Of a stretch of DNA of 64,000 nucleotides, positions 57,359 to 64,000 are shown one piece after another. The DNA lies in the NCBI RefSeq assembly GCF_901709675.1, contig NC_051097.1:9960039-10024038 (forward strand). The letters run 5' to 3'. Both the position numbers and the translations under genes were made by a program. This DNA is from Syngnathus acus. Taxonomy: Eukaryota > Chordata > Actinopteri > Syngnathiformes > Syngnathidae. Below the pieces are notes generated by a model. It was not told where the DNA came from and did no database searches. It saw only the letters and a program-made list of their open reading frames with translations. The number at the start of each line of letters is the position of its first letter. The stretch's first letter is position 1.

Positions 57359-60300
57359 ATGAGCTAAACCAACTGGAACTGTTCCATGCAGTCGGGGAAC
57401 AGATTAAGATCTGGACTTTACTTCCGAGGAGAGGCAAAGCAGTTCCCATCCCCCTGTGGACACCTCCTACCTCAGCGCTACCAACACACACACACACAGA
57501 CCCGAAAATGCACAACCTCCTCCGGGCAGGAAAGATAAGCAGCTTCATGTTTTCTCTTTTCCAAAGGAAACAGATAATATGCACTCCTATGACGCACGGG
57601 AGCAAACTTGGGAGTCTTGTTTGTGTGTTTGTTTGTTTGGAGCTGGAGCTTTTCGGAATGGAGAAGCGCGGATATCTTTTTTTTTGCTGACTCGTATTGA
57701 TCATATCACATAATTGGCTGTGGAAAGGGAAGGACACATGGGTTGGGTTGCACTGTTAGGCTTGCTCTAAAAAAAAAAAAAAAAAAGACCACTTGGTTAT
57801 TGATCGCTCTGTCTCTTGCTAATCAAACGTACAAAGTGGAACAGTGTAATGTGCGGATGCAGAGGGCGGGAGAGGTCATTTCCTGATGGCCCAGCTTTTG
57901 CTCCCCCGCTAGCTCTGAGATGTTGTCTTGGTCAAATTCTTCACGGTTGTTGTTTTTTTTTTTTCCTCCTTACTTATCGGGTTTGTTTTAGGGGTAAACA
58001 AAAGCCGGTCGGATCTGTTGGGTGAAATTCTTGTCACAGGTCTGCTTCATAGCTTCAATGTAATTGATTTATCTTGGAATATTAGAAATCGGTCGAGGCT
58101 GACATTCCACACACCAGGTACCAGGTTTACCTTGATTTTATAAAGTCAAGGTTCAATAATTACCGGTAACTCGTATTTGGAAGGAGAAAACAAGCCGAGT
58201 GGAAACAGAGCAGAGATGGAAAGAGTGCTGAGTGTGCGTTTTGTAGTAACCCCGAAATTATATTTGTAGAATTGTTTAGTCTGCTGCCTCGGCGCTGTGT
58301 GAGGGCCCGTCTTTCACGGCACGGCTCGTTCCTGACGATTCTACCGTCTTGGTTTGTGTGGGGAAAACCTTTTTTATTAGATATTCGTTTCACTCAGCGT
58401 AGCTGTCAAAAACGCATTTGTGTCAGTAAGCTGCTCTTTAGGACCATGGTGTAGCTAGTAAAAAAATAAATAAAAAAAATAAGAGGGAAGTGGTGTGGGT
58501 TTTATTTTTACGATGCAACTGTTTATTTTCCACAGTTGTGGTTTTGATTGATGATCTTCTTGAAATGTGATTTCTTCTCGATGCCCGGTGAGAGTCAAGC
58601 CAGGGCATTTCTCAGAAGGCAAGAAAAAAAAAATCACATCAGGCTCGCCACTAGTTTTGTGTTCGGATTGTAAAAGTAACAGAATGTGGTTAAACTATTC
58701 AGATTTAATGGTCAAGGCTCCTGGGGAATTCTAAAGACGGAAAAAAGGGCTACTGAATCTGATTGCGACGAAGCTTTTAGCGGGTTTTACCGGTGAAATT
58801 GAGCATGTCTCACACTATGTCTGGTTCTCCACAACTACTTAGCTCCATTAGCAGACAAATGTTTAACTACACAACACCATGAGAACCAGAAAGATTTATT
58901 GATGTTTACTAACCTGACGCACACAAACCAGACTAACCGCGCTGTTAGCCACATTAGCTAGCCGGACCAAGTTGAGGCAATTAATAGGCACGGTGTCTAG
59001 TAAAACTCATAGATTTGAGAATTGAGTCAATACACAGTAAATAAGTTTCAATTGTATTGTTATTTTGTGCCTTTAAGGTTCTCAAAATCCTTTAACACAG
59101 TCTTTTATTCAACTATTAATGATTAGTCAGCAGATTAGCCACACTCAGCCTGGTTGGATTTGGTCCTGTAATTGTGAATTGCATTGAAAGTGATACACGT
59201 GACCTTTTAAATTGAATCGATGAATATCAAAGTATAATCATAAGCGACTGATCAAGTTCCCCCAAATCCATATTTTTCTTTTCCGCCACTCAACCTAGTT
59301 TCCCACTTCCTGCCTCCAAAGAGTTTCATAATCTTCTCCTCAGCCGTTTTGTCGCACTCAACCAGACAACAAGAAACATCTGGACGTAGAACAGAGAGTT
59401 CCAAACACACCCTTCCCCACCTTGAGCAAGTCCGCCACTTTTTGACCGGGACACCCCTGCTGTTATTCTTGCAAACTAAGCACAAGTTTGACATTCTTCT
59501 CATGGCTTAGCTCATTTCGGAGAAATCTGTGTGCGGCTTTCTTTTCGTTGTGGTTTTGCTCTCACTGTGTTGTGCTAAGTGTTATTTTGTTTCTCCTGAG
59601 GGGGGGGCTCAACGTGAGCTTAACATGCCAGACGAGACACCTTCGCAAATGTTATTTTACTAATGTACACACTGACATATTTTTTTTGTCTGCGTACCAA
59701 AAAGGTATTTCTTCAATCTAACTCGACCTTGACGGAGGAGTGTAGGTGTAGTGACATTTTCCCTGACCGCTCCCCTCAGAGTTGATGAACTGCTATTGTC
59801 ACCGTCATTCATCTTTCTCGATTTTTGCTTTACACTCGAAACCTGCTTTCAAGAAAAACGTAAAAACTACAATGGTGAAACATTCATTTGTATTCCGCTC
59901 ACAATGCCGCGTTTGTTTTTGTAGCTTTGCAACCCCCCTTTCTAATCAGACGCTTTGTATGGAATTAGGTGATATGGACGGTTGCTATCTCTACGAACAA
60001 ACTCCGTACACAATGCCAGATTTTTAATTAGCCCGCAACATGCCTCGACTTTCATTTTCTCTGTTTACGTCCGGAGACATTTTTGTTCTGTGACCACTGA
60101 TAGCGCCACAAATTGAAAGTAAACCTTCCCTAATGTCTTGCAGTGTGTGTTTAATTGGCAAAACTAATTCATATTTCTACACCCCAGTGCATTTTAACAT
60201 AACATCAATAACTGTCTTTTCATTTACATTTACAGATTTATAGCCCCGCCCCCTCCCCACAAAACCTAGTGATTTTCCTTTCAAAAACAATCATTCAGTC

Positions 60301-63300
60301 AATCGACTTTAAGGAAAATAAAACCACAACGAGCGTTGTTTTCCTTACTGCTCAAAAGGCGTGTACAAATGCGAGAAACCGTGGTCATGTTATCCTCGCT
60401 CTCCAAGGAAGGCCGCTCCAAGGAGGGTGAGGAGGTGTCAGCCCGCATCAGTGAGATCAGTCCGGAATCTGGAGGTGGGGCGTGAAGTGTTCCAAGGCGA
60501 CGACAATGAGAGATCGCTCATGGAGGAACTCTATGAGAGCAGACAGCTGGACGTCACGGGCCTCGGGCCGCTTGTACTCCTGCTGACACCGCTGTCGCCT
60601 CTGTTTGCTCATCCATTAATTAGAGTCGACCCGGTTCCTTTTTGCTAGCTGTAAGAGCAAAGATTACTTAAATATATCACCTGCTGAGTACTCGCACATT
60701 ATCGCAGGTAAATGATATCTGGGGAGAATTTGAATGCTTAATGATTTTTTTCAGACGATAAAGCACAATTAAAATTCTTTTTTATGCCCCCCCCCCCCTC
60801 CTTTTTTTTTAGATTTAAGATTTTAGTCCCAGCCAGGTTCAACGCACCTTCAAAATAAGCAACCTGTAATCCACTGCAGGAATAGAAAATGCAAATGTCT
60901 GTTCCATCGGGCGGATTAAACGCAAAAAGTGTGTGGGAAGACAACATACTTTAATGCCGCTGTAACCTTGAAGTGCTTCCTTCTAATTAAAACAATAAGA
61001 CTTGGGAAACAGACATCATTGGCATAACGACAGCAACTTATAAAAAACAGAATAGCAGAATAAAAGAGAACATTTCTATTTTCCCAGCCAATTAATGACA
61101 TGTTCCCCTCTCGCCTCAGGACAAACGAGAACACAATGAGGAAAACAATCGCACTAACAAAATGTGATGAGAATTCCTCACCATTTGTTTTATAACAACT
61201 TTAACAAGGCACCTGTTTAACTGGATTAAGTTTGCACGTTGCACAAACTTTCCCGTTGTAACCTACTTAAAACTTTTAGCTTGATTTTGTTTCTAAAATG
61301 GCGCGTTTTCAACAGCTGCTTCCCCAAAGAGAAAGTTGTCTCCTGAACAGCTTAAGCCATCTCGACGGCATCTGCCTCTTGAATTATTCACATCTTTGAG
61401 ATCATTGGCTCTGTACAATATGTCGACAGTAAAAATAGACTCTCTTCTTTGCAGTTTTATCTATAGCTCAACCATAATTTATTGATTTCTTCTTTCTCAG
61501 AAAGCCTTTGTGATAATTCCCCATAATACCGGATTTGTCGTAATAATAAAATTAAAATTAAAATAGTCTTACATTATCATGTAGGATTGTCGCAAAATAA
61601 ATTGAATTTATGTTTATAATAGAAAATTGCTTTAAAGCTAATTTATTTAATTGGTTTGTCAGGCGCTGGAAAAATAATAAGGGAGTTTTTCCACTCCACT
61701 CCGCCTAGTTTGCATGTGGGTGAGGTGAAGAGCTAGTTTTAAACATAATTAATATTGATTGATAACTGTCTGGCACCCAATGATTGATGATCTGTAAAGT
61801 GCGCGCCGACAGAATAATGTACACGTTCTCGTCGTATGTCCCTTGAATCATTTAAGTGACTATTTGCTATGGAAATTTGATACTCGGTAGGACCGTTAGC
61901 TATTTACACTCAATTCTCATTTATCAGTTGCAAATAAATAATGCAAAAGAAAATTAGTCAGCGGCGGCCTCATGCAGAGCATGGTGTGATAAATGTGGAG
62001 TGAATTACTCTGCTTGGGTTCAATGTGAAGATCAATGACCAACTCGCGACTCGGCATCTTCAGCTCCAAGTCAATGTAAATGGAGCTTAATCATGAACCT
62101 CAACACATTTACAGTTGCTCTTCATGAACTCCCATTTGTGTTTACATTCAGTCTGTGGTTAGCATGCGCACACATTAGCTAGCTTGTAGCGTGTTTTAAT
62201 ATACGACCATCAAACATTGTCAAGATGTAATAATTGGTTAGCTGCTTTAAAAAGCACACCCTGGACATTTTTTCTTGTAAATCATCGGAGTATTTCTCTC
62301 CAAACCATTGTCGCATTCTGATGGATGGTTTGTAGGACTCAAGCTAACAGTGTGATTGGTTAGCGCTGGTCGAAGGGATGCGAACAGGCGGATCACGGCA
62401 TTATTACTGCACAGAAATTGATCGGAGGGCCCGAGCAGGAGGATCCAGCTCTCAGTTTAATGAATAATTTAAATGTGAATGATGACTCAGCACTAGTACA
62501 TGTGTTTACTCCGCTATAAATACATACGGTGAAAAAAAACACACAAAATAATATGTTTTTGTTTAAGGTGTGATGCGTCAAAATGGCTAATGTCTTTTGG
62601 ATTAATGTTCGGTGTGCGCTTGTTTTTCTGCCGGACCGTCACGTACAAAATTTAAGGGCAACGGCAAAAAGTATTTTTATAGTTTGCCCTGATATTCTTC
62701 CACTTGATGACCAACACGTTTCATCTGATCTGCTGCATGAGTGTTTTTCTTCCTGAGGAGTGTCCATGTGTTCTAACACAACCTAAACGACATAATGTGG
62801 AAATCATGATGGAGGCAGCTCAATTTTGGTCACCCTCCAACTATAACAGTTCACAGTCTTGTGTAAATACAAAATTTCGGAGAGTCTTTCTGGGGAATTT
62901 CCCCCCCCCTGTTCATTACGACGTCAGAAGTCAGTGATGTTGGAAGATTTGACTCAAAATTAAGTTTCGCTTTCTTCTCTCTCTTCAAACGTCTCTCTCT
63001 GTGAATTCTAAATTATGAAGCTTCCGCTGTCTGTGCGACAGAGTGGCTGCTGTGAATTAATGCGAAGAAATTTCAGTCCCTCACTCCTGTCCCCTGCTGC
63101 CGTGTCTTAATGGACGTGCATTGAAAAGACGCTGACGGTCTATACTGCTAATGTAATGTTTAAGTAGGAGAAAGACTATTGTTAAGCAAAAAGGGATCCA
63201 TGCAAATATTTTATGGGCAAGTGTGTAGAGCTATGAAAATGATCAGACGGATTCTTGGTCGTATATAAGTATTGGAATATAAAGTCTCGAACCAGGAGAT

Positions 63301-63337
63301 GAGGTCATGTTTTGTAGCAGCCCAATACAATTGAACT

Positions 63338-63401
63338 CATTTGACCCAGTTAAAAATGAATCTTTGCCGTTTATTTCTGTCAACGGCAGCGAATAAGTTA
63401 A
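63338..63401 (-). repeat. Short interspersed repeat relic (second copy)
   Basis: The minus strand begins TTAACTTATTCGCTGCCGTT followed by GAC and later CGGCAAAGATTCAT, aligning with the copy at 6630-6672. Confidence 0.4.
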
Positions 63402-64000
63402 TAGAAGCCAGATTGTAGCTATTGTTACGGAAGGCGTAAATAGCCGCTTTACGAAGTTGCTGACTGTTCCTGTAGTGCTGCGCGGACACAAAGGAAGTCT
63501 GGATAGAATGCTGTTTATTAGAAGGGCAGGGAGGTCTTTTCCTCCTCAGTCAAAGAGCACAAGGAAATCCCATAAATGACTTCATGTCTTGGCCTCTGAT
63601 GGTGAAATACAGTGTGAACATTAAAGCATGGCTGTAAAAAAGCTTGCATTGGCATATTCGCTCTGGGAAAGCCCCCATCTGCAGCTGAGGGCGCTGGAAA
63701 AGTCTGATTCGGATTATTAACTTCAGGGATCAAGCACATATGTGTAACATATATTTTATTTTTTATTATTAGTTTTGATTATTTTTATTTTATTTTTTAA
63801 ATTTTTATGTCTAATTTGTTTTGATGTATTTGCGAGTACGTTCGGCCGTATTTATGAGCACATTCCAAACATATTTGCAATTAAGTACAGCTTAGCTTGT
63901 AATAGAAAGATCCGGAATTACTGCAAGGTAAGTCAGGAGAACTCGCTCCGTATTTGTTCTGTGCACTGATGAGATCAGGGAGTTTTGCGTGTTTAAATTG

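Larger units (their letters stand above)
53698..64000 (+). other. vav2: vav2 intron 1 (continues past the window)
   Basis: No exon-like segment with VAV2 or other protein similarity was recognised in these 10.3 kb. Visible items are a perfect hairpin containing two C/EBP palindromes (53745-53783), G17 and C14 homopolymers (54974-54990 and 55894-55907), a reverse-oriented hAT relic (57265-57358) and a repeat relic (63338-63401). Open frames here are short and lack splice or similarity support. Confidence 0.7.

Noticed and set aside
55009-60027. Various 60-149-codon frames in vav2 intron 1 (for example 56756-57205)
   Set aside because: Homopolymer-encoded Phe/Lys runs and lack of similarity; part of the region is a hAT relic.

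Overview
This is a vertebrate nuclear window, almost certainly from a ray-finned (teleost) fish. The evidence is compact introns, teleost-type hAT and hairpin MITE repeats, and a block of genes orthologous to human 9q34 (RXRA, WDR5, BRD3, VAV2). Nothing in it looks prokaryotic. All gene models were read by eye from splice junctions, reading phase and similarity to remembered human proteins; no search was run.

Layout. 1-16747 has no recognisable coding sequence and is probably rxra intron 1 or upstream sequence. 16748-35218 (+) holds nine exons of retinoid X receptor alpha, complete except for the short first coding exon. Its 3' UTR runs to a poly(A) signal near 38660. Convergent to it, 41274-39312 (-) is a complete 13-exon wdr5 (332 aa), with a 5' noncoding exon and an NRF1-type promoter palindrome near 42000. 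44812-43036 (-) is an eight-exon gene for a 374-aa protein with a divergent TCF/LEF-like HMG box. 45677-45292 (-) may be a tiny two-exon gene (74 aa) behind paired ETS sites. 46732-49191 (+) is a nine-exon BET gene in the BRD3 position whose predicted protein is only 492 aa. 53494-53697 (+) is coding exon 1 of vav2, and the remaining 10 kb is its intron 1.

How the genes relate. All but vav2 act in the nucleus: RXRA is a ligand-dependent DNA-binding receptor, WDR5 a core subunit of H3K4 methyltransferase complexes, the BET protein an acetyl-lysine reader, and the HMG-box protein a likely sequence-specific DNA-binding factor. VAV2 is a cytoplasmic Rho/Rac exchange factor. The linkage is an ancestral vertebrate block and not an operon.

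The most interesting items are the TCF/LEF-like gene between wdr5 and the BET gene (no such neighbour is known to me at human 9q34), the compact BET protein, an intron of that gene built mostly from a hairpin MITE that also supplies the splice acceptor tract, the possible hidden 74-aa gene, reciprocal nesting of two transposon families, and several long perfect hairpins.
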